Below, piece after piece: positions 15,659-23,988 of a stretch of 64,000 bases of DNA (position 1 is its first letter; each line of letters opens with the position of its first letter). This stretch comes from Novosphingobium terrae (GTDB lineage: Bacteria > Pseudomonadota > Alphaproteobacteria > Sphingomonadales > Sphingomonadaceae), in the NCBI RefSeq assembly GCF_017163935.1, contig NZ_JABVZR010000001.1:1054001-1118000 (forward strand), given 5' to 3'. The translations under genes were made by a program, and so were the position numbers. Under the pieces are notes generated by a model, which ran no database searches, was not told where the DNA came from, and was given only the letters and a program-made list of their open reading frames with translations.

Positions 15659-16573
15659 ATGCGTATCTTTCTGACTGGAGCGACCGGCTTTATCGGATCG
15701 CGGATCGTCCCCGAACTGCTCGCCGCCGGGCATCAGGTGCTGGGCCTCACCCGCTCCGACAGCGGCGCGCAGGCGCTGGAACAGGCCGGGGCGCAGGTGC
15801 ATCGCGGCACGCTGGAAGACCCCGCGACTCTGCGCAGCGGTGCCGAGCAGGCCGATGCCGTGATCCACACCGCCTTCGACCATGATTTCTCCAACTTCCT
15901 CGCCAATTGCGAGAAGGACCGCGTGGCCATCACCGCCATGGGCGAGGTGCTGAAAGGCTCGAACCGCCCGCTGCTGATCACCTCGGGCACCGGGCTGGGC
16001 AGCCATGCCGATGGCTCGCCTGCCACCGAGGATGTCTATGACAACACCCATCCCAACCCGCGCGCCGCTTCGGAGCAGGCCGGGCAGGCGCTGCTTCAGG
16101 CCGGGGTGCATGTCGATGTGATGCGTCTGCCTCAGGTGCATAATCCCGAAAGGCAGGGGCTGATCTCGCCGCTGGTGGCGATTTCGAAGGAGAAGGGCCG
16201 CGTGGCCTATGTGGGCGAGGGGGCCAACCGCTGGCCTGCGGGCCATGTCGGCGATGTGGCGCTGCTCTATCGTCTGGCCATCGACCATGCTCTGAATGGC
16301 GGCGCGCCGGGCTCGCGCTGGAACGCCGTGGGCGAGGAAGGCATTTCCGCCCGCGCCATCGCGCAGGTGCTGGGCGAGGGGCTGGGCCTGCCGGTGGTGT
16401 CGCTCACGCCTGAAGAAGCGCCCGAGCATTTCGGCTGGATGGCGATGTTCGCCGCGCTCGATATGCCCGCCTCCAGCGCGATCACCCGCGCCACGCTGGG
16501 CTGGAATCCCAAGGGGCCCGGCCTCATCGAGGATCTGAAGGCCATGGACTATCAGGCTGCTTTCGCCGGATAG
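15659..16573 (+). CDS. NAD(P)-binding SDR-family protein (atypical/extended)
   Basis: Rossmann-fold protein of 304 residues opening with the nucleotide-binding motif GATGFIGSR (residues 7-15). The usual YxxxK catalytic pair is not evident in the central region (NPRAASEQAGQALLQAG), which suggests an atypical member of the NAD-dependent epimerase/dehydratase group. The C-terminal part has typical family sequence (WPAGHVGDVALLYRLAI). ACAGGAG lies just upstream of ATG 15659. It is divergent from the XRE/MmyB regulator and presumably controlled by it. The reaction is unknown. Confidence 0.88.
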   Translation: MRIFLTGATGFIGSRIVPELLAAGHQVLGLTRSDSGAQALEQAGAQVHRGTLEDPATLRSGAEQADAVIHTAFDHDFSNFLANCEKDRVAITAMGEVLKGSNRPLLITSGTGLGSHADGSPATEDVYDNTHPNPRAASEQAGQALLQAGVHVDVMRLPQVHNPERQGLISPLVAISKEKGRVAYVGEGANRWPAGHVGDVALLYRLAIDHALNGGAPGSRWNAVGEEGISARAIAQVLGEGLGLPVVSLTPEEAPEHFGWMAMFAALDMPASSAITRATLGWNPKGPGLIEDLKAMDYQAAFAG

Positions 16574-16580
16574 TCCCAAG

Positions 16581-16611
16581 CCGGGCGGTGGGTGATCCTG
16601 CCGCCCGGTCT
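16581..16611 (+). terminator. Hairpin after the SDR gene
   Basis: Arms CCGGGCGG (16581-16588) and CCGCCCGG (16601-16608) with a 12-base loop, followed by TCTTTC. It begins 8 bases after the SDR stop and ends just before the convergent gene's stop, so it may serve both. Confidence 0.5.
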
Positions 16612-16612
16612 T

Positions 16613-18004
16613 TCAGCGACCGATCAGCCCCAGCGCGTGGCGGATAAAGGCGTCATGATCCAGCACCCAGCGGTCGGCAGGGGGCAGGTTGGGGTTGGTG
16701 AAGGTCCAGCCCTCCTTGCCATAGACGCGTTGGAAATTGCCCTTGGTGTTGAAGGCCAGCGAGACCGCGCGCTGCTGGGCAGGCGTGGTGTCCTCATTGC
16801 CCCATACGCCCGTGCCGCCCGGCGCCATGCGGTTGCCGGTGGGTCGCAGCGCGAAGACATAGGGCTCGTTGCGGAAGCTCTCCACCGTGGTGTTGAGGAA
16901 GACCGAGAGATAGACCTTGTCCAGCGCGGACAGCGGATTGGCAGGCATGCGCCAGCCGGGCGTGGCCAGCAGCGGCCAGGGATAGTTGCCGGGCTGGCCA
17001 TAGATGATCTCGCTGCGCAGATCGACCAGCGCATCGCGCGGGCTCTGCAGCGGGGCGATGCGTTTGAGATGCAGGTTTTCCGCCCATGTAAATCCGAAGG
17101 CCGAGGCATCCACCAGCGGCATCGCCGAGGGCGGCGTGTCCTTCGGCTGGTTGGAGACCGTTACGTTCTCATAGATGCGCAGATAGGCCTTGTCCTTCAG
17201 CTGATGGCCGCTGGCCACATCCTTCCATGCCCGGTCGCCATGCCAGTAGGAATTGCGCAGGTGAGAGACCAGAATGCCGTTGATGTAGGTGGAGTGCTCC
17301 TGATCGACATTGGTGCCGACATTGCCCGCGATGTCGCTGTCCTCGACATAGAGCATGGTCTGGCCGCTCGGCACGAAAAGCGCGTTCTTGCCGCCATAGA
17401 GGCGCGAGCGGCGCACCACGGCGGTGAACAGCCCCGGCGCCGTGCCCCCGGCCACCTCCAGATGCAGCGCGCCCTGCGGCTGGATCGAGCCGGGAAAATC
17501 GAGGGCAATGTCGCGCATCTCGAAATGGATGCGCTGCTTGCCGATCTCGAAGAGGCGCAGGTCGATGCCCGCCCATTCTCCGGAATCGCGGAAGGTCACC
17601 TGCCGCCCGGGGATCGAGGAGCGGATGATATATTGCGTGCCCTGAAGGTTGCCGATGATCTGCGGCATCCATGGCACGAAAGGATAGACGCAGGGCTTCC
17701 CTTCATGGTCCAGCGCCTCATAGACAAACTCGAAGCCGCCCTCGACACGGCCATAGAGTGAGGCCGCATCGCGCCCGGCATAGACCTCCTTGCGCGCCGC
17801 GCGTGAGGCTTCGCATTTCACCTGAAGCACCACCGCCGGGCGCTTGAGCCCCGCCATCGGCATATAGAAGGGGTAGAGCCGGTCGGCATGCTGCGCCGGG
17901 GACAGCGGCTGGGGCGCCGGGGCGGCCTGGGCGAGGGAGGCTGACGCCCCCAGCAGCAAGGCGCAGATCCGCAGCAGGGGCTTGAGGGCGGTGAAAGCGG
18001 GCAC
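16613..18004 (-). CDS. Exported protein, probable right-handed parallel beta-helix
   Basis: Protein of 463 residues that I cannot place in a named enzyme family. The N-terminus (VPAFTALKPLLRICALLLGA, then SASLAQA) is a signal peptide, starting at GTG 18004 with AAAGGGA upstream. The body alternates short beta-strands such as IHFEMRDIALDFPGSI, MLYVEDSDIAGNVGTN and LRIYENVTVSN, in a periodic pattern typical of parallel beta-helix proteins (pectate-lyase-like). No lyase or hydrolase active site is apparent. It is divergent from an exported cupin. A role in binding or processing an envelope or external polysaccharide is possible but unproven. Confidence 0.78.
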   Translation of the reverse strand: MPAFTALKPLLRICALLLGASASLAQAAPAPQPLSPAQHADRLYPFYMPMAGLKRPAVVLQVKCEASRAARKEVYAGRDAASLYGRVEGGFEFVYEALDHEGKPCVYPFVPWMPQIIGNLQGTQYIIRSSIPGRQVTFRDSGEWAGIDLRLFEIGKQRIHFEMRDIALDFPGSIQPQGALHLEVAGGTAPGLFTAVVRRSRLYGGKNALFVPSGQTMLYVEDSDIAGNVGTNVDQEHSTYINGILVSHLRNSYWHGDRAWKDVASGHQLKDKAYLRIYENVTVSNQPKDTPPSAMPLVDASAFGFTWAENLHLKRIAPLQSPRDALVDLRSEIIYGQPGNYPWPLLATPGWRMPANPLSALDKVYLSVFLNTTVESFRNEPYVFALRPTGNRMAPGGTGVWGNEDTTPAQQRAVSLAFNTKGNFQRVYGKEGWTFTNPNLPPADRWVLDHDAFIRHALGLIGR

Positions 18005-18149
18005 GACAATTCCCTTTGAAGCGTATCGACCGACCCTAACCTTGTGAAAGTAAACGCGGCGTTGCGCAATTGCGCTCGCACAATCGCCAAAGGGGGCTAT
18101 GGTGTTCCTGTGCCGGGCGGAGATCCTGCCTGTTACGGGGGAGTTGGTG

Positions 18150-18563
18150 ATGCGTGCGATCCTTTCGGCCTGTCTGCTGCCTGTCACCCTGATTGCCGCG
18201 CCACTTTCCGCGCAGAGCGCAGCGCCTGCCGCGGCTTTGCCCGATGCGTCGAAGGGTGATCTCACCGCCAGCATCGATCTGGGGGCCGAGTTTTCCGCGA
18301 TGCAGGGCTATGTCTTCACCCAGACGCTCTACACCATCGCGCCGGGCACGGGCAGGGCGCTGCATTCGCATAAGGATTTCCCGGAGATCGTGCGTATCCT
18401 CGCGGGCACGCTGACCCAGAACCGCGCGGGCGAGCCGCCCAGAGCCTATGGCCCCGGTTCGACCATCGTGACCTCGGGCGGGGTCAGCCATGAATGGGCC
18501 AATCTGGGCAAGGAGCCGGTGGTGTTCATCGCCACCGCGATCCGCCGGGCGCCTCTCAAATGA
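18150..18563 (+). CDS. Exported cupin-domain protein
   Basis: Small protein of 137 residues with a signal peptide (residues 1-22, MRAILSACLLPVTLIAAPLS) and one cupin domain. The metal-binding cupin motif 1 is recognisable as GTGRALHSHKDFPEIVRILAG (His-x-His, then Glu), and motif 2 as GGVSHEWANLG. Such proteins are usually metal-binding beta-barrels acting as small dioxygenases, isomerases or sensors. ATG 18150 has GGGGGAG upstream; the frame is open further 5' but without a site. It is divergent from the beta-helix protein. Function is not determined. Confidence 0.85.
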   Translation: MRAILSACLLPVTLIAAPLSAQSAAPAAALPDASKGDLTASIDLGAEFSAMQGYVFTQTLYTIAPGTGRALHSHKDFPEIVRILAGTLTQNRAGEPPRAYGPGSTIVTSGGVSHEWANLGKEPVVFIATAIRRAPLK

Positions 18564-18655
18564 TCATCGGCAAGCCATAAGTCTTGCGTTCAAGGCATCA
18601 CTTGTATCAGCCGCGACACCTTTCGCGCGAGAAGATTACAAGAGATAAAGTTGTA

Positions 18656-18676
18656 ATTGCTAATCATTCGCGTTAA
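18656..18676. promoter_or_regulatory. Candidate Fur box upstream of the DUF2271-DUF4198 pair
   Basis: The sequence reads ATTGCTAATCATTCGCGTTA. Its AATCATT core, flanked by GC on each side, resembles alphaproteobacterial and pseudomonad Fur sites (reverse strand GCGAATGATTAGC). It lies about 140 bases before the DUF2271 gene. DUF2271/DUF4198 genes often accompany iron-linked PepSY and TonB systems, which agrees with the reading. The site is a pattern match only. Confidence 0.4.
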
Positions 18677-18817
18677 TCCACGCTTGTGGGCATCATTCTT
18701 TCCGATCCGAACCCTTGCGCCTGCATGCTGCTGCCTGATGGGCGGCAGGGATGCGGCGTGGGCGGAGCCGGGAAAGGGCGCTCGTTTTTCTCTTTGTTCC
18801 CGAAAGGATAGACCCCA

Positions 18818-19309
18818 GTGCGTTCTGCTTCCTTTGTCCTGATTGCGGGCGCGCTCTCGGCGCCTTTTGCCTCTTCGGCTGCGGCCAGCACGGTGTCGGT
18901 CACGCTGCCGCGCATGTCGCTGGCCGAGTATAAGCGCCCTTACGTGGCGGGCTGGATCGAGCCTGCCAATGGCGGCGCGCCGCGCAGCCTCTTCGTATGG
19001 TATGATCTGAAGAAGGGCGGCAATGAGCCGGGCACGAAGTGGCTGGGCGATCTGCGTTCGTGGTGGCGTAAGGCCGGGCGCCTGATGAAGCTGCCCGCCG
19101 ATGGCGTGAGCGGGGCCACCCGCGCCCCGGGCACCTACACCATCGCTCTGCCGGGTGATCTGGCGCCGGGGCATTATGTCTTCAACGTCGAGGTGGCGCG
19201 CGAGCATGGCGGGCGCGAGCTGGTCAGCGTGCCGGTCTCGATCCCCAACCCTGCGGGCAAGGCCTCGGGCAAGTCCGAGATCGGCGCTGTCGTGGTGGCG
19301 GCCAAGTGA
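18818..19309 (+). CDS. DUF2271 family periplasmic protein
   Basis: Protein of 163 residues with an N-terminal signal peptide (MRSASFVLIAGALSAPFASS). The mature part matches the DUF2271 type, with RPYVAGWIEPANGGAPRSLF, VWYD and WWRKAGR, and a beta-sandwich-like C-terminus ending in SIPNPAG. GTG 18818 has AAAGGATAG upstream. The next gene, a DUF4198 protein, starts 12 bases after its stop. The two families usually sit with PepSY and ApbE genes in flavin- or iron-related envelope clusters, but those partners are absent here. Function unknown. Confidence 0.85.
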   Translation: MRSASFVLIAGALSAPFASSAAASTVSVTLPRMSLAEYKRPYVAGWIEPANGGAPRSLFVWYDLKKGGNEPGTKWLGDLRSWWRKAGRLMKLPADGVSGATRAPGTYTIALPGDLAPGHYVFNVEVAREHGGRELVSVPVSIPNPAGKASGKSEIGAVVVAAK

Positions 19310-19320
19310 GGGGCGGGATC

Positions 19321-20295
19321 ATGATGCGCAGACTCGCTTTCGCTCTGGTCCCGATGCTACTGGCGGGCACGGCGATGCCCGCTCTGGCCGACAGCACCTA
19401 CATCAAGCCCTCCGCCACCAGTCTGGCGGGCAACAACAACACCGTGACCTTCGATGCGGCGGGGGCGGATCATCTGTTCCAGCTGGATCACCGGCCCGTG
19501 GTGCTGGCCACGATCAAGGCGGAGAAGCCCGATGGCACCCCCGCCACGCTGGCCAATGCGTTGCAGCAGCGCTTCCGCTCGGTCTTCGACCTGAAGCTGG
19601 ATCAGGACGGCACATGGCGCATCGTTTCGCAGCAGACCATGGTGATGGGCACCGTCAAGATCGACGGGCAGGAGCGCCGCGTGGGTGGCCGTGGCGGTCC
19701 GCCTCCGGGGCAGGGCGGCAATGGGCCGAATGGACAGCGTCCGGCTGGGCCTAATGGCCCGGGCGAGGGTCGTCCGGGTGGCGAAGGGCGTGGTCCTGAA
19801 GGCGGTCCCGGGCCGGGCGGTCCGGGCGGACCCGGAGGCCCGGGTGGCCCCGGTCGCGTGCCGCCGCTGGCCCTTGCGGACATCCCCGAGAACGCCACCG
19901 ATGTGCATTTGACCGAAACCGTCAGCACCACGGAAACCTTCGTGACTCAGGGCGCGCCCACTCCGCTCAAGCCCAAGGGCAAGGGGCTGGAGTTCGATCC
20001 CGTCACCCATCCCAATGCGGTGGCCATGGGTGAGCCCGCGCAGTTCCGCTATCTGATCGACGGCCAGCCTGCCGCTGGCGTGAAGGTGACCGTCATCGCC
20101 GATGGCGACCGCTATCGCGAGCAGACTGACGCCCAGACCCTGACCACCGACAAGCAGGGTCTCGTCACCATCAAGTGGCCGAGTGCCGGGCTCTACTGGA
20201 TCGGCGCAGAGGCCGAGGACAAGAAGCCCGATGAAAAGCGCGCGGAAAGCCGCCGCATGATGAGCGCCGTCACGCTGGAAGTGGCGACGCCGTAA
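19321..20295 (+). CDS. DUF4198 family periplasmic protein with collagen-like Gly-Pro insert
   Basis: Protein of 324 residues with a signal peptide (MMRRLAFALVPMLLAG, cleaved near ALA-DST). Residues about 24-118 and 180-324 form the DUF4198 body (DHLFQLDHRPVV, and a C-terminal Ig-like part with QPAAGVKVTVIADGDRYREQ). Between them residues 122-179 are a low-complexity Gly/Pro run that includes GGPGGPGGPGG repeats, resembling a collagen-like or flexible linker. That insert is not part of the family as I know it. It starts 12 bases after the DUF2271 gene (ATG 19321; GAGGGGCGGG upstream) and is almost surely cotranscribed. Periplasmic, probably ligand-binding; no reaction is proposed. Confidence 0.85.
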   Translation: MMRRLAFALVPMLLAGTAMPALADSTYIKPSATSLAGNNNTVTFDAAGADHLFQLDHRPVVLATIKAEKPDGTPATLANALQQRFRSVFDLKLDQDGTWRIVSQQTMVMGTVKIDGQERRVGGRGGPPPGQGGNGPNGQRPAGPNGPGEGRPGGEGRGPEGGPGPGGPGGPGGPGGPGRVPPLALADIPENATDVHLTETVSTTETFVTQGAPTPLKPKGKGLEFDPVTHPNAVAMGEPAQFRYLIDGQPAAGVKVTVIADGDRYREQTDAQTLTTDKQGLVTIKWPSAGLYWIGAEAEDKKPDEKRAESRRMMSAVTLEVATP

Positions 20296-20325
20296 AGATG
20301 GGCGCGGCCATCGTGGGGTGAAGCT

Positions 20326-20982
20326 TCAGGCTTGCTCCACGATGGCGGCCACCTCGTCCCAGTTGTGGGCGATATGGGTGGCTCCGGCGGCGCGCAGGCG
20401 TTCGCCGTGGCCTGTGCGGATATGCGATCCGGCGCAGAGGCCGATCACCCTCATGCCGGCTGCGATGCCTGCTTTCACGCCCGAGGGGCTGTCCTCGATC
20501 ACGATGCAGTCTTCGGGCCGGGCGTTCAGCTGCTGCGCCGCATGCAGGAAGATATCGGGATAAGGTTTGCCTCTTTCGACAAGATCGGCGCTGAAGACGC
20601 GATCCGTGAAAAGGTCGGAGAGGTTCAGCACCTCAAGGCAGACCTCAAGGCGTTCCATGGAACTGGATGAGGCGATGCAGCGCGGCAATGTCGCGAAACG
20701 CCGGATGAAGGCGGTGGCCCCGGTCACCTCGGTCAAGTCCGAGCGGAAGCGGGTCAGTGTGTTGACCATCAGCTTTTTGGCGAAGCCCTTGGGCAGGCAG
20801 GCACCGATGTCCGCCGCGATCAGCGCCGCCAGATCGTGCCAGCGCTGGCCCATATAGCGGTCCAGCGCGTCGTCATAACTTGTGGGGCGGCCCAGCGCCG
20901 AGATTTCCTCGGCCAGCACGATGTTGGCCAGAGCCTCGCTGTCGGCGATCACGCCGTCGAAATCGAAGATCAGTGCGGTCAT
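20326..20982 (-). CDS. HAD superfamily phosphatase/phosphomutase (beta-PGM-like)
   Basis: Cytosolic hydrolase of 218 residues. HAD motif I is DFDGVIADS (Asp8 nucleophile, Asp10 acid/base), motif II includes IASSSS, motif III is the Lys in VERGKPYPD, and motif IV is VIEDSPSGV with the metal-binding Asp. The helical cap between residues 15 and 85 is of the beta-phosphoglucomutase/GS1 type. Substrates in this group are sugar phosphates or phosphonoacetaldehyde, and the sequence does not say which. It is convergent with the DUF4198 gene and stands alone. Confidence 0.9.
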   Translation of the reverse strand: MTALIFDFDGVIADSEALANIVLAEEISALGRPTSYDDALDRYMGQRWHDLAALIAADIGACLPKGFAKKLMVNTLTRFRSDLTEVTGATAFIRRFATLPRCIASSSSMERLEVCLEVLNLSDLFTDRVFSADLVERGKPYPDIFLHAAQQLNARPEDCIVIEDSPSGVKAGIAAGMRVIGLCAGSHIRTGHGERLRAAGATHIAHNWDEVAAIVEQA

Positions 20983-21042
20983 CGCGCTCCAGCCCCGTTG
21001 ATGCCCGGGATGCTACAGGGATCGCGCCGAGACCGCCATGGC

Positions 21043-21963
21043 TCATCGCTGACCGGTTGCAAAGTCAGGGCGGGCGCGGATAAAATCGATAAAGGCGCGC
21101 AAGGGCGGCGGCAGATGACGCCGCCCCGAATAGTAAAGCATCGGGCCGGAAAAGGGCTGATCCCAGTCTTCCAGAAAGCGCACCAGCGCGCCGCTGTGCA
21201 GATGGGGAGCCAGCCAGTCCTCGAAGAGATGGATCACGCCGAGACCGGCGACGGCGGCATCGACCAACAGATCGCAGGCCAGACCCGGCTGGATCACTAG
21301 AGGGCCGGTGGGATCGAGGCGCAGCACCTCCTCGCCCTTTTCGAACTCCCAGATGGCCAGCGCGCCACTGGAAAAGCGGCCGCGCATGCAGGCGTGTTGC
21401 AGCAAGTCGCGCGGATGGGTGGGGGTGCCATGCTCGGCCAGATAGGCAGGGGCGGCGGCGGTGATGATCGTCTGCTGGCGCGGGCCGATGGGCACGGCGA
21501 TCATGTCCTGCTCCAGCCGTTCCTCATAGCGGATGCCCGCGTCCGCGCCCGAGGCGAGGATGTCGACGAAGCTGTCCTCCACCGTCACTTCCACGCGGAT
21601 CTGGGGATGGGCGCGGAGAAAAGGAGGCAGGATGCCGGGCAGCACGGTCTTGGCGACATTGGCGGGCACATTGATGCGCAAGGTGCCCGCAGGCTGGTCA
21701 CTGCGGGCCTGCACCGCTTCCAGCGCGGCGCTGACCTCGGCCAGCGCGGGGGTGAGGCGGGCGTAGAGCCGTTCCCCCGCTTCGGTGAGGGAAATGCTGC
21801 GCGTGCTGCGATGGAGCAGCCGCACCGCCAGCCGTGTTTCCAGCCGTTTGAGCGCCTCGCTCAGCCCCGAGGCGGAGAGGCCGCTGGTGCGGGCGGCCTC
21901 GCGAAAGCCTCCGGCGCGGGCCACGGCCATAAAGGCGGAGAGGTCATCCAGTTCCATCGCCAT
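21043..21963 (-). CDS. LysR family transcriptional regulator
   Basis: Regulator of 306 residues. The HTH spans about residues 1-63 (GGFREAARTSGLSASGLSEA, LAVRLLHRSTRSISLTEAGE). The effector domain has LRINVPANVAKTVLPGILPP and SFVDILASGADAGIRYEERL. It resembles the regulator at 13779-14684 closely enough to suggest a common origin. Two ATGs, at 21963 and 21957, are possible starts; 21963 is given. It is divergent from the PdxI-like reductase gene and probably controls it. Confidence 0.92.
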   Translation of the reverse strand: MAMELDDLSAFMAVARAGGFREAARTSGLSASGLSEALKRLETRLAVRLLHRSTRSISLTEAGERLYARLTPALAEVSAALEAVQARSDQPAGTLRINVPANVAKTVLPGILPPFLRAHPQIRVEVTVEDSFVDILASGADAGIRYEERLEQDMIAVPIGPRQQTIITAAAPAYLAEHGTPTHPRDLLQHACMRGRFSSGALAIWEFEKGEEVLRLDPTGPLVIQPGLACDLLVDAAVAGLGVIHLFEDWLAPHLHSGALVRFLEDWDQPFSGPMLYYSGRRHLPPPLRAFIDFIRARPDFATGQR

Positions 21964-22057
21964 TGTACGAAATTCCGAACAAGCTGTTGCGAATGACCCG
22001 GCTTATCGATCGCCGCGCGCAAGTCCATAACAGATCCAACATCACAGGAGGCATCTG

Positions 22058-22915
22058 ATGAGCAATCTTGCAAAAGCCGGCACCTTCAAGCTCGGCGACC
22101 TTACCGTGAACCGCATGGGCTATGGCGCGATGCAGCTGGCCGGGCCGGGCGTGTTTGGTCCGCCGCGCGATCATGCTCAGGCTGTGGCGGTGCTGCGCGC
22201 GGCCATCGAGGCCGGGGTCAACCATATCGACACCAGCGATTTCTATGGCCCGCATGTGACCAACACAATCATCGCCGAGGCGCTGCATCCCTACACCGAG
22301 GATCTGGTGATCGTGACCAAGGTGGGCGCGCTGCGGGGCGAGGATGCCTCGTGGAACCCGGCGCAAAGCCCGGAGCAGCTGACGCAGGCCGTGCATGACA
22401 ATCTGCGCAATCTGAAGCTGGATGTGATCGATGTGGTCAATCTGCGGCTGATGGGCGATGTGCATGCGCCCAGCGAAGGTCCGCTGGAGGAGCAATTCAC
22501 GGCGCTGGCGGAACTGCAGCAGCAGGGGCTGATCCGTCATTTGGGGCTCAGCAATGCGACCGCCAAGCAGGTCAAACAGGCGCAGGCCATCGCGCCGGTG
22601 GTCTGTGTGCAGAACCTGTACAATCTGGTGCATCGCGAGGATGAGGCGCTGGTGGAAGACCTGGCGGCTCAGGGCATTGCCTATGTGCCCTTCTTCCCGC
22701 TGGGCGGTTTTACGCCGATCCAGTCGGATCAGTTGGCGCAGCTGGCTGCCGGTATCGGGGCGACATCGATGCAGGTGGCGCTGGCATGGCTGCTGGCGCG
22801 TTCGCCCAATCTGCTGCTGATCCCGGGGACGTCCAGCCTGAACCATCTGTCGGAAAATCTGGCGGCGGCTGAGTTGGAACTGACCCCGGACCTTCTGGCG
22901 AAGCTGGACCTCTAA
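22058..22915 (+). CDS. pdxI: Aldo/keto reductase, PdxI/YdbC-like (pyridoxal reductase)
   Basis: NADPH-dependent reductase of 285 residues. From the start it follows Escherichia coli YdbC/PdxI, the pyridoxal reductase of vitamin B6 salvage: GYGAMQLAGPGVFGPP, NHIDTSDFYGPHVTN, AVHDNLRNLKLDVIDVVNLR and AYVPFFPLGGFTP. The tetrad has Asp58, Tyr63 and Lys88, but the usual His is replaced by Arg130 (DVVNLR), as in that enzyme. CAGGAGG precedes ATG 22058. The match to PdxI is made from memory of its sequence, so the symbol is likely rather than certain. It is divergent from a LysR gene. No other B6 genes are near. Confidence 0.85.
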   Translation: MSNLAKAGTFKLGDLTVNRMGYGAMQLAGPGVFGPPRDHAQAVAVLRAAIEAGVNHIDTSDFYGPHVTNTIIAEALHPYTEDLVIVTKVGALRGEDASWNPAQSPEQLTQAVHDNLRNLKLDVIDVVNLRLMGDVHAPSEGPLEEQFTALAELQQQGLIRHLGLSNATAKQVKQAQAIAPVVCVQNLYNLVHREDEALVEDLAAQGIAYVPFFPLGGFTPIQSDQLAQLAAGIGATSMQVALAWLLARSPNLLLIPGTSSLNHLSENLAAAELELTPDLLAKLDL

Positions 22916-22967
22916 AACCGTGGAATAGGTGCCTGCCCGATAGGTTGGGCGCAACGTAGACACTTAA

Positions 22968-23004
22968 TGGGAGCGCGAGGGGGTAACCCCCTCGCATTTC
23001 CTTT
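22968..23004. repeat. Hairpin repeat family A, copy 2 (terminator-like)
   Basis: Same core as copies 1 and 3: arms GCGAGGGGG (22975-22983) and CCCCCTCGC (22987-22995) with loop TAA, preceded by ATGGGAGC and followed by ATTTCCTTTTC. It lies between the convergent PdxI-like and PPK2 genes, consistent with a shared terminator role. Confidence 0.75.
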
Positions 23005-23883
23005 TCACTCCCTCTGCCCAATCAAATCTGCCCGAATGGCCTGCAACTCGGCCTCATGCGCGGCGGTGACCTTGGGGAAGTGGGGCTTCAACCCGTCGAG
23101 CAGATCCAGCACGATCTGAGAGACGATCAGCCGGGCGTTCTCCTTGTCGTCGGCGGGCACGACATACCATGGCGCATCGGCGCTGCTGGTGGCGCTGATG
23201 GCGGCCTCATAGGCCTTGCGGTAATCCTTCCAGAACTTGCGCTCCTCCACGTCGGAGGGGCTGAGCTTCCAGTTCTTGTCGGGCTCATCGATGCGGGCGA
23301 GGAAGCGCTTGCGCTGCTCCTCCTTGGAGAGGTGCAGGAAGATTTTCACGATGCGCGTGCCATTGGCGTGGAGGTGCCGCTCGAAATCGCGGATCGAGCG
23401 ATAGCGGTCCTCCCAGAGGTCGTCTCCCTTCAGGCGCTTGGCGGGAAAACCCTGGCCTTCGAGAATCTCGGGATGGACGCGCACCACCAGCACATCCTCG
23501 TAATAGGATCGGTTGAAGATGCCGATCTGGCCGCGCTCGGGCAGTTTGATCGCGGCGCGCCAGAGGAAATCATGCTGCACCTCGGTGGCGCTGGGGTGCT
23601 TGAAGCTGGAGACCTGACAGCCCTGCGGGTTGATGCCGGACATCACGTGGCGGATCGCGCCATCCTTGCCCGCCGCATCCATCGCCTGAAAGATGACGAG
23701 GACGGCGTGGCTGTTGTCGGCATAGTGGCGCTGCTGCAACTCGCTGAGCTTGGCGACGTGGTCGGCCAGCATCTCGTGATAGTTGTCCTTGGAGTGGTAG
23801 ACGGGCGTCACCAGCGTCTTGCGCTTCTTGAGATCGACCTCCTCACCCGGGGCAATGCGGTAATCCTTGAGGCGAATTTTCAT
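23005..23883 (-). CDS. Polyphosphate kinase 2 (PPK2) family protein
   Basis: Cytosolic phosphotransferase of 292 residues that uses polyphosphate to phosphorylate nucleotides (or the reverse). The Walker A motif is [10 protein letters not shown] (residues 66-75) and the conserved NRSYYED is at 124-130; [16 protein letters not shown] is the lid region. Both core motifs of PPK2 are intact. Subclass (NDP or NMP kinase) cannot be read reliably, though length and layout are those of the one-domain PPK2 types. ATG 23883 has AAGGG upstream. It follows the ligase gene on the same strand after about 105 bases, so a functional link is not implied. Confidence 0.92.
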   Translation of the reverse strand: MKIRLKDYRIAPGEEVDLKKRKTLVTPVYHSKDNYHEMLADHVAKLSELQQRHYADNSHAVLVIFQAMDAAGKDGAIRHVMSGINPQGCQVSSFKHPSATEVQHDFLWRAAIKLPERGQIGIFNRSYYEDVLVVRVHPEILEGQGFPAKRLKGDDLWEDRYRSIRDFERHLHANGTRIVKIFLHLSKEEQRKRFLARIDEPDKNWKLSPSDVEERKFWKDYRKAYEAAISATSSADAPWYVVPADDKENARLIVSQIVLDLLDGLKPHFPKVTAAHEAELQAIRADLIGQRE

Positions 23884-23988
23884 GAGGGTGGCCCTTCGGT
23901 TGGAGGAGGAGAGAAAGGATTGCCGGTTGCGGCGGCTTGGGCAAGGGGCTTGCGCGGTGGATGGCGCGTGCCTGTGGCGCTCTGTCGC

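Noticed and set aside
22968..23004. Family A repeat as the end of an insertion sequence
   Set aside because: There is no transposase, no target duplication and no matching opposite end; a terminator-like repeat explains it better.
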